From RH-AL1 sp965198715 (GTDB lineage: Bacteria > Pseudomonadota > Alphaproteobacteria > Rhizobiales > Beijerinckiaceae): DNA of 64,000 nt. Of the stretch, positions 44,032 through 54,100 are shown one piece after another. The first letter of the stretch is position 1. Every line of letters starts with the position of its first letter. Location of the stretch: contig CBDAPV010000001.1 of assembly GCA_965198715.1 (NCBI GenBank), forward strand, positions 868,001 to 932,000, in the 5' to 3' direction. The notes beneath the pieces are model-generated. The model searched no databases and was not told where the DNA came from. It was given only the letters and a program-made list of their open reading frames with translations. Position numbers and translations under genes: made by a program.

Positions 44032-45305
44032 GGCACGGTTTTAAATTCTGTCTGCTTCAGAGGGAACGGATAAAATATCTTACTCTCTTTATCCTGCACC
44101 TGGAAATAGAGCTGGCTCATGCCTTTGTTGAGATCGTTTGTACCAATGGGATACTGGACGCCCTCCTGGCGCTTGTCGTCCATGATAGACCATCCGCAAA
44201 CACCGCGGAACGCACCTTTACGAAGGGCTTCGCAGTTGGCTTTGAAGTCCTCAGGTTTGGTAGTCTTTTCCCAAACGTTTTTGAGAATGTAAGTCGTGTC
44301 GTAGCCGCCGCCCGTGTAGCAAAGACCCATCACCTTGGCCGGGAAGCGCTTCTTGTACTTTTCGCGGAACTCTTTTCCCTTCGCGTCATCGTAGACGCCG
44401 AGCACGGTACTCCAAACGAACCCTTCGGCCGCCCGGCCGGCCAACTCGAGAAATTCCGGCTGCGAAGGGCCGTATTGCAGGTAGATCAACGTATCCTTGA
44501 GCGGATTCGACCGGAACTGCTTTACGAACGCGGCATATTCGGCGGCCACCCAATGGTCGACCATGACCGTGCCGGCGCCGATGCGCTTGATATCTTGGAG
44601 CACCGGGCCCCAGTCCTGCACCGGATACTGAATATCCGTGATGCCGCCCAGCTCGAAACTGCTTTTCTTCAGAGCTTCCTGGCACGAGCGAGAGATCGTC
44701 TGGCAGTAGGCGATCTGCTCCTGAATGATGTGGACCTTTCGGTTGCGAGGCTTCCAAGCGCCGCTCTTCTCGAGGTCTTCAAGAAACTTCGGGAATGTAA
44801 GCCCGTAGTAGACTTCGGACGGGTCCATCTGAAAGACGTTGCCGTACTTGTCGGGATGAGCGGCGACGAGATCCGCGGCCGCGCGCTGCGTGTTTCCGTT
44901 TATGTAAGGACAACCATACTGAATCGAGGCGTCCATGGCCGGGATGGGAACGAAGAGGAACGGTGACGAAATCGCGTGGACCTTCTGATCAACGAGGTTG
45001 CGGATCGCGGCCTGACAACTCTCTGCATTGAGAAGATCGACGTCGGTAATCGCGAACTTCAGCGGCCGCCCGAGAATGCCGCCAGCCGCATTGATCTCCT
45101 CCATCGCCAGCGTCGAGCCATTCAGGTAGTCGTGATGGTCGGCGACGCCCGCGGCCGCCGTCTGGGAGATGGTGAGGCCGATCACGATCGGCTCTCCGCT
45201 CGGCGCTGCCGACGCCATCGAATATTTGCCGAGACTTGTCGTAATGGCTGCGCCGGCGGCGAGGCCCTTCACCAGTTGGCGGCGATCGACGGATTTTTCG
45301 TTCAT
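44022..45305 (-). CDS. Periplasmic amide/branched-chain-type binding protein
   Basis: 427 residues. N-terminal DRRQLVKGLAAGAAITTSLG is a Tat-type signal (RRQLVK). The mature part is a type I periplasmic binding protein of the urea/amide group: VIGLTISQTAAAGVADHHDY, MEEINAAGGILGRPLKF, and YNLAxx-type helices. ATG 45305 with AAGGGTGAAGAGC upstream is chosen over a longer frame. First gene of the DMF uptake and hydrolysis operon; probable ligand DMF or a related amide (inference). Confidence 0.88.
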   Translation of the reverse strand: MNEKSVDRRQLVKGLAAGAAITTSLGKYSMASAAPSGEPIVIGLTISQTAAAGVADHHDYLNGSTLAMEEINAAGGILGRPLKFAITDVDLLNAESCQAAIRNLVDQKVHAISSPFLFVPIPAMDASIQYGCPYINGNTQRAAADLVAAHPDKYGNVFQMDPSEVYYGLTFPKFLEDLEKSGAWKPRNRKVHIIQEQIAYCQTISRSCQEALKKSSFELGGITDIQYPVQDWGPVLQDIKRIGAGTVMVDHWVAAEYAAFVKQFRSNPLKDTLIYLQYGPSQPEFLELAGRAAEGFVWSTVLGVYDDAKGKEFREKYKKRFPAKVMGLCYTGGGYDTTYILKNVWEKTTKPEDFKANCEALRKGAFRGVCGWSIMDDKRQEGVQYPIGTNDLNKGMSQLYFQVQDKESKIFYPFPLKQTEFKTVPWA

Positions 45306-45581
45306 GCTCTTCACCCTTGTGTACGGCCGAGAAACGGCAATTCGCGTGAGATCGTGCGGAGCGCGCAATCGGGGAACGCGGGGATCGACCTCACCACGGA
45401 GATCGGTACGGGCCCGGACCTTTGGACGAGATCGCCATAGGAAAGCGCCAATGGCGAGATATGGAGCGTCGGGAAATGGGCTCCACGCTCGCTTGACATC
45501 ACCACCTCTTGCTAGAGTTAATAGAAAGAGTTTTTCGTGAGAAGAAACTTGATATAACGTCTAGATGCAGTCAAGGTGTTT

Positions 45582-45611
45582 TTTGACAATTCGTCAAAGG
45601 GTATTTTTAGT
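45582..45611 (+). promoter_or_regulatory. Promoter with inverted repeat in the divergent DMF control region
   Basis: TTGACA (45583-45588), 17 bases, TTTAGT (45606-45611) reads toward the response-regulator gene. The -35 is inside an inverted repeat TTTGAC-AATTC-GTCAAA (45582-45598), a candidate operator between the two divergent operons. The 45306-45755 gap holds no gene. Confidence 0.45.
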
Positions 45612-45755
45612 AGTCCACCGCTGCGGGCGCGTCACCGCTCGAACCGGTCGCGGATTGTAGGAAAGGTAGCCTTCATTGGAGGCCTTCACGCTCGTGCCAG
45701 GACCCAGGCTTCGACTCATCCCTCTGCTACGGATCGCAGTGGCGGGGACGGCGGC

Positions 45756-46421
45756 ATGAAGCTGCTGATCGCCGACGATCATTGGCTGATCCGTGCCTCG
45801 CTGAAGCAGGTCATCCGACGGCTCGACAGGGCGCATCAGCTGCTCGAGGCATCGGATTTCGAAGAGGCGCTCGAGATCCTGGCGCGGCATGACGACATTG
45901 ACTTGTTGCTGGCCGACCTTGTGATGCCGGGGTTCGATGCCTTCGAAGGGCTTCAGCAGCTCCGCACGAAATTCCCGAACGTCCCAATCGCGGTCGTCTC
46001 GGTCTTCGAGGACCGGGCGCACGTCCTGCGAGCCGTCGAACTCGGCGTCATCGCCTACGTGCCCAAATCCTCAACCCCCGCCGAGATCGAGCGGGCCTTC
46101 GAACGAATCCTCGACGGCGAAGTGTATTTCCCGCGAAGGCTGCTCGATACATCCGCCGTAACTAGCGCAGCGTCCCCGACCGCTCCTGGTGCGAACTACC
46201 CGGATATCGCGACGCTCACCAATCGCGAGCGCGACGTGATCGAGCTCCTCGGCAAGGGACTGTCCGTACAAAAAATTGCGGCGGAGCTCGATGTCGCGGC
46301 ACATACAGTGCGGGTCCACCTCGGGAGCCTGATGCGCAAGCTGGGCCTGCCCGACCGGGCGGCGACGATCCATTTCGCGATCCATCTCGCCGGCACCGCC
46401 GATGCGCAGAGCCTGCGGTAG
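45756..46421 (+). CDS. NarL/FixJ-type response regulator
   Basis: 221 residues: receiver domain with acidic pair Asp7/Asp8, phospho-acceptor Asp54 (LLLADLVMPGF), and Lys in YVPKSS; C-terminal LuxR-type HTH (LTNRERDVIELLGKGLSVQK, VRVHLGSLMRKLGL). It starts just upstream of the kinase gene on the same strand and divergent from the DMF uptake operon, which it probably activates. Confidence 0.92.
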   Translation: MKLLIADDHWLIRASLKQVIRRLDRAHQLLEASDFEEALEILARHDDIDLLLADLVMPGFDAFEGLQQLRTKFPNVPIAVVSVFEDRAHVLRAVELGVIAYVPKSSTPAEIERAFERILDGEVYFPRRLLDTSAVTSAASPTAPGANYPDIATLTNRERDVIELLGKGLSVQKIAAELDVAAHTVRVHLGSLMRKLGLPDRAATIHFAIHLAGTADAQSLR

Positions 46422-46434
46422 AGATTGCGATCGT

Positions 46435-47979
46435 ATGGCGCTGTTAGAGATCCCCGACGCGATACGGCAAGGACTCGACGAGGCGGTCGCAGGCGTCGGC
46501 ATATGGGATCGCGACTGCCGTCTGATCTATGCCAACCGCCTTTTCCGGACCCTTTTCCAACTGGACCGCTCGTCGATAGTGGATCTCACCTACAGGCGAT
46601 TCCTCGACCGTCTGGTCCAATCGCATGAACTCATCCTCGCAAATCAGGCGGATGAATGGGTGCAGGATCAACTGGCGGCCTTCGCCGGCGAGACGTGCTT
46701 CGAACAGCCCATGGCCGACGGGCGGACGCTGGAGATCAACCATCGCCCCACCGAGGGCGGCGGCATGACAACCGCCGTGTCCGACGTCTCGAACGTCCGC
46801 CGTATCGAATCCGCGCTTCGCAAGTCCAAGGCCGATGCCGAGACGTCGGACCAGGCGAAGTCTCGCTTCCTTCGCGCCGCAAACCACGATCTACGCCAGC
46901 CGCTCGCAACACTGAAAATCCTGATCTACAGCTGCATCGAGGAAGACGATCTTAAGCATCGTCGCGATCTCCTACACGCGATGGATATTTCCGTCTCGAT
47001 CATGGAGGACCTGCTCGGGGCTCTCCTGCAGATCGGCCAGCTCGATGCCGGCCGGATCACCGCGCGGATTACGACGTTCCAACTCGATTCACTGGTCGAC
47101 CGCTTGCGAATCCAGTTCGCGCATGTCGCGCGGGAGAAGGGGCTGGACCTGCGCATCGTGGCAACGCGGTTCGCCGTATTGTCCGACAAGGCGCTGCTGG
47201 AACGCATTCTGTCGAACATCGTCGCCAACGCGATACGCTACACCGACGTCGGAAGTGTCCTCGTCGTGTGCCGGCCGAAGGGCACGAACGTCGTCATCGA
47301 GGTGCGCGACAGCGGCCGTGGTATCGAGGCCGAACATTTGACGCACATCTTCGACGAGTTTTACCAAGTCCCGAACGCGAGACGCACTAAGCGGCCCGGG
47401 TTGGGTCTCGGCTTGAACATCGTCAAGCGGATCGCGGACATACTGGGGCATTCAATTCGCGTGCGATCCGAGCCGGGGCGCGGATCGATCTTCAGCGTGA
47501 GCATTCCGGCCGGCGACGTATGGCAAAGCGAGCTGGCGGAACCGGAGATCAGCGAAGCCAAGGGCGGGGAATTCGCGGGCCTGCCGGTGTTGCTGGTCGA
47601 GGACGATCCAGTCCTGCAACGCGCGACCCTCGAACTGCTGGAACGTTGGGGCATGCGGGTTCTCGCCTGCGCGTCCGTCGCGGAGGCGCTCGCGTCACTC
47701 GATGTCGCCTCACCACCACGTCTGATCATCGCAGACTATTCGCTCGGCCGGGAACTCGGCTCCGATGCCGTGAACCGCATCAGGACGGCCGCAGGGTGCG
47801 CGATCCCTGCTTTCATCATGACAGCTGAGGTCGATCCCACCGTGATCGCCAAAATCAAGGCCGACGGATTGGCCGTCCTGATCAAACCTGTGAGCCCGCC
47901 GCGCCTGCGGGTGATGATGCACAATCTCATCTTCGAGCTACCTGCCACGTCACCCATCCCGACCGAGAGCAGACGCTAA
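46435..47979 (+). CDS. Soluble hybrid histidine kinase (PAS-HisKA-HATPase-REC)
   Basis: 514 residues. PAS domain about 10-115 (GVGIWDRDCRLIYANRLFR), H-box AANHDLRQPLATL near 145-157, ATP-binding N-, G-boxes (NIVANAIRYTDVG; DSGRGIEAEHLTHIFDEFYQ; GLGLGLNIVKRIA), and a C-terminal receiver with Asp in LIIADYSLGRE. No membrane span, so it must receive a cytoplasmic signal. The next gene, an AmiC-like ligand-binding protein, overlaps its stop as TAATG and is the obvious signal-supplying partner. Confidence 0.92.
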   Translation: MALLEIPDAIRQGLDEAVAGVGIWDRDCRLIYANRLFRTLFQLDRSSIVDLTYRRFLDRLVQSHELILANQADEWVQDQLAAFAGETCFEQPMADGRTLEINHRPTEGGGMTTAVSDVSNVRRIESALRKSKADAETSDQAKSRFLRAANHDLRQPLATLKILIYSCIEEDDLKHRRDLLHAMDISVSIMEDLLGALLQIGQLDAGRITARITTFQLDSLVDRLRIQFAHVAREKGLDLRIVATRFAVLSDKALLERILSNIVANAIRYTDVGSVLVVCRPKGTNVVIEVRDSGRGIEAEHLTHIFDEFYQVPNARRTKRPGLGLGLNIVKRIADILGHSIRVRSEPGRGSIFSVSIPAGDVWQSELAEPEISEAKGGEFAGLPVLLVEDDPVLQRATLELLERWGMRVLACASVAEALASLDVASPPRLIIADYSLGRELGSDAVNRIRTAAGCAIPAFIMTAEVDPTVIAKIKADGLAVLIKPVSPPRLRVMMHNLIFELPATSPIPTESRR

Positions 47980-49196
47980 TGTCGGACGGCCAAGCTCCCA
48001 TTCCCATCGGAAGCCTTGTGCCTCTCACCGGACCGTCGGCCGCTGACGGGGCCGAGTTTCGCAAGGGCGTCATTCTTGCCTGCGAGGAGCGCAACGCCAG
48101 AGGAGGTATTCTGGGGCGGCCGCTTCGACCCGTCTTCATCGACACAGGCCGTCAGGATGCAGAAGAGGTGGTGCACGCGACCGCCCGCCTGATCGAGCTA
48201 CACGCTGTTCATGCGATCATCAACGGCTACAATATCGGGCCACAAAATTCGGAATACGAGCCGATCGCCGATGCAGGCATCATCTATATCCACAGCAACA
48301 CACTGCTGCAGCATCACGATACGGTCACGAGCAATCCGGATCGCTACTTTGGTTGTTTCATGGCCGATCCCGCCGAATATTGGTACGGTCAGGGCTTCAT
48401 CAAGTTCATCTCCTGGCTCCGCGACACCGGTCAATGGCGCCCGCAAAGCCATCGTATCGCAATCATTTCTGGCTCGACGCCCTACAGTATCGTGATCGCC
48501 AATGCGATGGCCGGCGCGGCCTCACAATTCGGCTGGACCGTCGCCTTCGGCCCCAAGATCGTCTCGACGCCTACCAACGATTGGTCCAGCGTAATCGAAG
48601 AGGCGAAGGCGGCGCGGCCCGCGGCGATCGCCAACACGCATTTCTACGCGAGCGACCTCGCGAGTTTCCACAACCAGTTTATGGCCGCGCCAAGCAACAG
48701 CCTGCTGTATCTGCAATATGGCGCGCTGCATCAATCGTTTCTCGATCTTACGGGAGAACGGGCCAAGGGCGTCATCGTGAGCGCTGTCATCGGCCTCCTT
48801 CGTGACAAACTCGGGGAAAGCTTCTCGCACCGATACCTGTCGCGCTTCGGGCAGGGTTCGACACCAGAGATCGGGTGCCAGAGCTATGGGTCCGTGCATC
48901 ATTACGCGGTCGCCGCCGCGATCGCGGGAGGCACCGGCGGTCCGACCGAGTTCACGCAAAACAAGAAGGTCGCCCGGGCGCTGCTGGAGACGCCTTATCG
49001 CACCGTGACGGGAACGATCTGCTACCATCCAACGTGGCAAGCCGCCATCCCCTATCCCGATCACACCAACGATCCGTCCCTCGGCATGCCGCACCTGTTC
49101 TATCAGGTGCAGAATCTGTCGCGGTCCCTCGCGCTTGTCGCGCCCGCGCCCTACAATGCCGACAAGTTCATCGTTCCCCCTTGGTGCGTGTCGTGA
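47979..49196 (+). CDS. Leaderless AmiC/UrtA-like ligand-binding protein
   Basis: 405 residues of the type I periplasmic-binding-protein fold (IPIGSLVPLTGPSAADGAEF, ERNARGGILGRPLRPVFIDT), but with no signal peptide; it starts MSDGQAPIPIG. Cytoplasmic members of this group such as AmiC sense short amides and control a regulator. Here it is translationally coupled to the histidine kinase (TAATG) and to an oxidase (GTGA). Inferred role: cytoplasmic amide/DMF sensor subunit for the two-component system. Confidence 0.85.
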   Translation: MSDGQAPIPIGSLVPLTGPSAADGAEFRKGVILACEERNARGGILGRPLRPVFIDTGRQDAEEVVHATARLIELHAVHAIINGYNIGPQNSEYEPIADAGIIYIHSNTLLQHHDTVTSNPDRYFGCFMADPAEYWYGQGFIKFISWLRDTGQWRPQSHRIAIISGSTPYSIVIANAMAGAASQFGWTVAFGPKIVSTPTNDWSSVIEEAKAARPAAIANTHFYASDLASFHNQFMAAPSNSLLYLQYGALHQSFLDLTGERAKGVIVSAVIGLLRDKLGESFSHRYLSRFGQGSTPEIGCQSYGSVHHYAVAAAIAGGTGGPTEFTQNKKVARALLETPYRTVTGTICYHPTWQAAIPYPDHTNDPSLGMPHLFYQVQNLSRSLALVAPAPYNADKFIVPPWCVS

Positions 49197-50524
49197 CGAT
49201 CTCGCTCGGCGATCTCGCCAAGGGTCGAGCGCCGCATCTACCGTTGCCTGATTTGCCGTTCTGGTGGCGAGATGCGCCGCCCGCGTCCGGACCCTGGGAG
49301 AGGCCATCGCCGACGGCTGATGTGGTCGTGATCGGCGCGGGCTTTACCGGTCTCTCGGCCGCGTTGGTTTTGGCTCGCGCCGGACGACGGGTCATGGTCG
49401 TGGATGCAGGTCCGCCCGGTTTCGGCGCCAGCACGCGCAACGGTGGCCAGGTGGGCAGCGGCAATCAGAAACTCCCCGTCAGGACGCTGGTCGCCACAAA
49501 AGGCGAGCGCTTAGCCATCGAGATGCTGCGCGAAGGGGTGCAGATGCTCGACGGCATCGAGGACCTTGTTCGACGCGAAAAGATCGACTGTTCCTTCGTT
49601 CGATGCGGTCGTTTCAGAGGCGCGATGCGTCCCGCCCATTATGATTTGATGGCACGCGAGATGGGCGACCTCGCGCGCTACACGGGTATCGAATACGCCA
49701 TGGTACCCAAGAGCGAGCAACACCGCGAGATCGGCACGGAACTGTTTCACGGCGGATCGCTACTGCCGCGTGACGCGAGCCTTCATCCCGGTGCCTATCA
49801 CGCAGGCCTCATGACACGTGTTTTCGAAGCCGACGCCGAGATCCGAGGCGAATTGCCCGTGCGGGGCATCACGACGGACGGCCAGAGCCATGTTGTGCAC
49901 TTCGACGGCTTCGCGGTCCACGCACGCGACGTCTTGGTCGCCACCAATGGATATACGAAGGACGTCGGCGCATTCTTTCGCAAACGGATCGTGCCGGTGC
50001 AGTCGGCGCAGATCGCCACCGGGCCTATTTCGCCGGCGATTTTCGACGAGATCATACCGCAGCGGCGCGTCTTCGGAAATTCTAATCGCGTCTTCTTCTA
50101 TTTTCGTCCCGCGCCGAAGGAACGGCGAATTATCTGGGGCGGTCGCGCAAGCGCGATCGCGCGTGATCCGAAAGGCGCGGCCTACGCGCACCTTGCACGC
50201 GATCTGATACGGACATTTCCGGTTCTGGCGGATGTCTCGGTCGACCACGCTTGGGGCGGTCGCATCGGCTATACGTTTGACGATTTTCCGCATCTTGGCC
50301 GCACACCCGAAGGGCTCTTCTACGCAATGGGATATTGCGGCACCGGCATTTCCCGCTCCACGCATTTCGGTCGAAAGATCGCGCTTCAGATCCTAGGCAA
50401 ACCCGAAGGCCGGTCTGCCTTCGACAGCCTGCCGTTTCAGAGCCATTCGTTTCACGCATTTTCGCAAGCGGGAGTTCCCGTGGTCACGACGTGGTCTCGT
50501 CTACGTGACACTGTCGGGTTCTGA
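49193..50524 (+). CDS. FAD-dependent amine oxidase-like (DAO family)
   Basis: 443 residues from GTG 49193, which overlaps the upstream stop as GTGA. N-terminal FAD motif VVVIGAGFTGLSAALVLARA, then STRNGGQVGSG; C-terminal AWGGRIGYTFDDFPHLGRTP and GYCGTGISRSTHFG, typical of gamma-glutamylputrescine oxidase/DadA-like DAO enzymes. In this operon it could oxidise dimethylamine or methylamine from DMF hydrolysis; substrate is inference. Confidence 0.87.
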   Translation: MTISLGDLAKGRAPHLPLPDLPFWWRDAPPASGPWERPSPTADVVVIGAGFTGLSAALVLARAGRRVMVVDAGPPGFGASTRNGGQVGSGNQKLPVRTLVATKGERLAIEMLREGVQMLDGIEDLVRREKIDCSFVRCGRFRGAMRPAHYDLMAREMGDLARYTGIEYAMVPKSEQHREIGTELFHGGSLLPRDASLHPGAYHAGLMTRVFEADAEIRGELPVRGITTDGQSHVVHFDGFAVHARDVLVATNGYTKDVGAFFRKRIVPVQSAQIATGPISPAIFDEIIPQRRVFGNSNRVFFYFRPAPKERRIIWGGRASAIARDPKGAAYAHLARDLIRTFPVLADVSVDHAWGGRIGYTFDDFPHLGRTPEGLFYAMGYCGTGISRSTHFGRKIALQILGKPEGRSAFDSLPFQSHSFHAFSQAGVPVVTTWSRLRDTVGF

Positions 50525-51191
50525 TATTTAATCAGAGATGCTGCCACTGGCCCGCACGGCCTCCGCGATGCGACTACTGACCTTCGTACTTTCGGCGACT
50601 GGTTCGAGCGGTGGCCGACGGCGAACATCGGTCTTGAGCTAACATGGATAGTCTGCTTTCGAGAAGGCTAATTACTCTGCAGAACGACTGAAAATGGCGC
50701 GAAGCCGACCGGCTGCTCTCTGCCTCCAATCCTGGCTCAAGCGCACGCCTGCTGAAGCGGAAAGAGAGGGTTCCAGTACTACACACGAGTGCCATCGTGC
50801 GGCAGCGAAGCAAAAGGGGGTCCTGCGGGAGAATGTTGTGTTTCAGCGCCCTTCCCTCCGCCAGCGTTTAACAAGTAAGTGTATTCTCCGCTTTTCTATG
50901 AAGCTGAAAAAGCAAAGTATATACAGGCTTGTAGGCGAGTAGCTGTTTACCTCGCTTAGCGACTGCGAGCGCATTCCGTGCTCTTGACGACACTCGTTCT
51001 CTGAAGCTGTGTACTTTGCGCGTTTAGTACGGAGTTTAAAAACGAAGCGATATGAGAGCTTTACCTACGGTCCCGGGTTCCAGGTTTTTTCGATTTTTTG
51101 CCTCGAAAGTAGAAAGATTTGGACTTCAGACAACAGCTTTCGGCGTTTCGTTCGCGCACACCAGCGAGGTGACCGTCTTGCTGTTCGTTGC
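50525..51191. other. Gene-free stretch between the DMF and restriction loci
   Basis: About 670 bases of lower GC with no convincing coding frame, RNA gene or clear terminator. It marks the boundary between the amide locus and the type I restriction island. Confidence 0.4.
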
Positions 51192-54100
51192 CTACCCCCA
51201 CTCTGCAGCCAACGTCTCCGCCTGTTGGATAACTAGATCGACGGCGATCTTCTGGAGGTCGGGCGGGTACCCATAGCGAGCGAGCAGCTTGCGAACTTCG
51301 ATCCGCATCTTTGCCCGCACACTCTCCTTGCGGGTCCAGTCGATGCTCATCGAGCCCCGGATCGTCCGCGTGAGCAGCTGCGCTAGTTTACGAAGGGCCT
51401 CATGAGCCATGAGCGCCTTAGCCGAACCATTCTCCGCGAGAGCGTCATAGAACGCCAACTCCTCTGGGCTGAGGCCCAGCTCGGTACTCCGCGCGTTGGC
51501 TAGGCTGATGTCCTTGGCGAGAGCGATCAACTCCTCGATGACTTGTACGCTATCGACGGCTCGGTTGTGATAGCGCCTCAGCGTCTCGTCTAGTCGTTCG
51601 CTCAGTTTGCTGGCCTCGACGAGGTTGGAGCGCGAACGGGCCTTGATCTCGTCGGCGAGCAGGCGACGCAGCATCTCGACCGCCAGGTTCTTCTCCTTTG
51701 TCCGTCCTACCTCCGCCAGGAACTCGTCGGAGAGGATGGACAGGTCGGGCTGGTCAAGGCCCGCTGACTTGAACACGTCCAAGATGCCGTCCGCCATGAC
51801 GGCGCGGGACAGCAACTGGCGGATGTCCCGTTCGATGCTCGCTCGCCCCCGTCCAGCTCCGGCCGTGTACTTGACGAGGTTCGCCCGGATGGCGGCGATC
51901 AACGCGATCTCGTCTCGGCGTGCGGTGACGCGCTCGTCGCCTGCGCTCAGCGCGTAGGCCGTCTCAAGCTCCGCGGCAGTCTTGATGAATTCGTCTCGCC
52001 GCCCGCTCGCCAGCACACGTTCGAGGCACTGCTTCAGAAGCGTCAGGCGCGCCGCCGGACTTCCGGGAAAGAAGTCGCGCCAGGGGGCTCCCTCCAAATA
52101 CGTTTGCGCGCTCTCAAGCCTCATCAAGGTCTGACGGACGACCTCATCGGGGTCCAGCCGGACCTGGTCCTGGTCGCGTGCGGTGTACTGCGCGAGAGCC
52201 GCCCTCATTTCCGCGCCGATGCCGAGGTAATCGACGACGAGGCCTCCCGGCTTGTCGCCCCAGACCCTGTTCACGCGCGCGATGGCCTGCATCAGGCCGT
52301 GCCCACGCATGGGCTTGTCGATGTAGAGGGTATGCAGCGAGGGTGCGTCGAACCCGGTCAGCCACATGCTCTGCACGATGACGAGGTCGAAGCCGGAGTC
52401 GGGTTTCTTGAACCGCTCGGCGAGCGTCTCCCGGGCCTTGCCGCTGCGCAAGTGCGGCTGAAGCGCCGCCGGCTCGTCGCTACCTCCGCCGGAGATAACG
52501 ACCTTCAGCATCCCAGACGCGTCATCGCGCGAGTCGGCCGACACCCAGCCGGGCCGAAGAGCGGCGATGCGGTCGTAAAGGTCGACGGCGACGCGCCGGC
52601 TGATCGCGACGATCATGCCCTTGCCGCCCGCCATCGCCTCTCGCCGACGCTCGATGTGCTCGACGATGTCGGCCGCGACCTGGCCCACGCGGTCCGGGGA
52701 GCCCACGACTTCCTCAAACCGCGTGAGATTGCTCTTGCCGCGCTCGACCGCAGCTTCATCGCCCTCGATGAGTTCCTCGGCGAGCGCGTCGAGTTCGGCG
52801 CGTTCCTCGTCCGACAGGTTGAGCCGGACCTTGGCGAGCCTGGCCGTATAGTGGATCGGTACGGTTGCCTTGTCCGCCACGGCCTGCGTCATATCGTAGG
52901 TGTCGATCAGGTCGCCGAAGACGCCGACCGTCGAGCGATCTCGCGCGTCGATGGGTGTTCCGGTGAAGCCGACGAAGGTCGCGTTTGGCAGAGCCTGGCG
53001 GAGGTACTCGGCGAAGCCGACCTGCTCGCGCACACCGCCCGCACCGACCACGAAGCGTTTCTTGAAGCCGTACTGCGTCCGGTGCGCCTCGTCCGCGATG
53101 ACAACCACGTTGCTGCGACGGGTGAGCAGCGGATGTTCGCCTTCATCGCCCCGGAACTTCTGGATCGAGGTGAAGACGAGGCCGCCGATGTCGACCGTGA
53201 GCAGACGGCGCATGTCGGCAGCGCTGTCGGCCTGGTCGGGGGTCTTCCTGAGCGCAGAGGCGTGCGCGTTGAAGGTCCCGGATAGCTGATCGTCGAGATC
53301 GCTGCGATCGGTGACAAGCACGACGGTCGGGTTCTTCAGCGCCTTCGCGAGCTGGAGCTGGCGCACGAAGAACAGCATGGTGAGGGACTTGCCCGACCCT
53401 TGCGTATGCCAGACCACGCCGCCCCTGCGCTGGCCGCCTTCAGCTGCCGCCTCGACCGTGGAGGCGAGCGCTTTGCGCACCGCGTGGAACTGGTGATAGC
53501 CGGCCAGCTTCTTCGACTTGACGACGCCATCAACCACCTCGAAGGCGATGTAGTCGACGATGAGGTCCAGGAATCGCTCGGGCGCGAACACGCCCCGGAT
53601 CATCACCTCCAGCTCGGAGCGTCCGGTATCGTCGAGGTTCGTGCCGTCGATTGTGCGCCAGGGCGCGAAACGGTCCAGCCCCGCCGTCAGCGAGCCTATC
53701 CGAGCCTCCAAGCCATCCGAAATGATCAGCACTTGATTGAAGCGCAGTAGTTCGGGTGCCTTCGCCCGGTAGTTCTGAAGCTGCGTATGCGCTCGCTCCA
53801 GCGTCGCCTGCGCGTTGGTGGGGCTCTTCAACTCCATAAGGGCGAGCGGAAGGCCGTTGACGAACACGACCACGTCGGCGCGGACCGTGTCACGCTCGCC
53901 CTGAACGATGAACTGATTGGCAACGAGCAGGCGGTTCGCGGAAGGATCGGCGCGATCCAGAAGGCGAAGGCCGACAGTGCGCGTCTCCCCGCCCTGGTTC
54001 ACCTCGACGGGCACGCCGGAGGCGAGAAGTGGGTGGAAGACGCGGTTGTTCTCGACGAGGTCTTGGCTCGACGCTGCCAGCACCGTGCGAACGGCGGCGT

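Noticed and set aside
50694..51236. Two short plus-strand frames between the oxidase and hsdR
   Set aside because: No ribosome sites, no motifs, cysteine-rich mixed composition; treated as chance.
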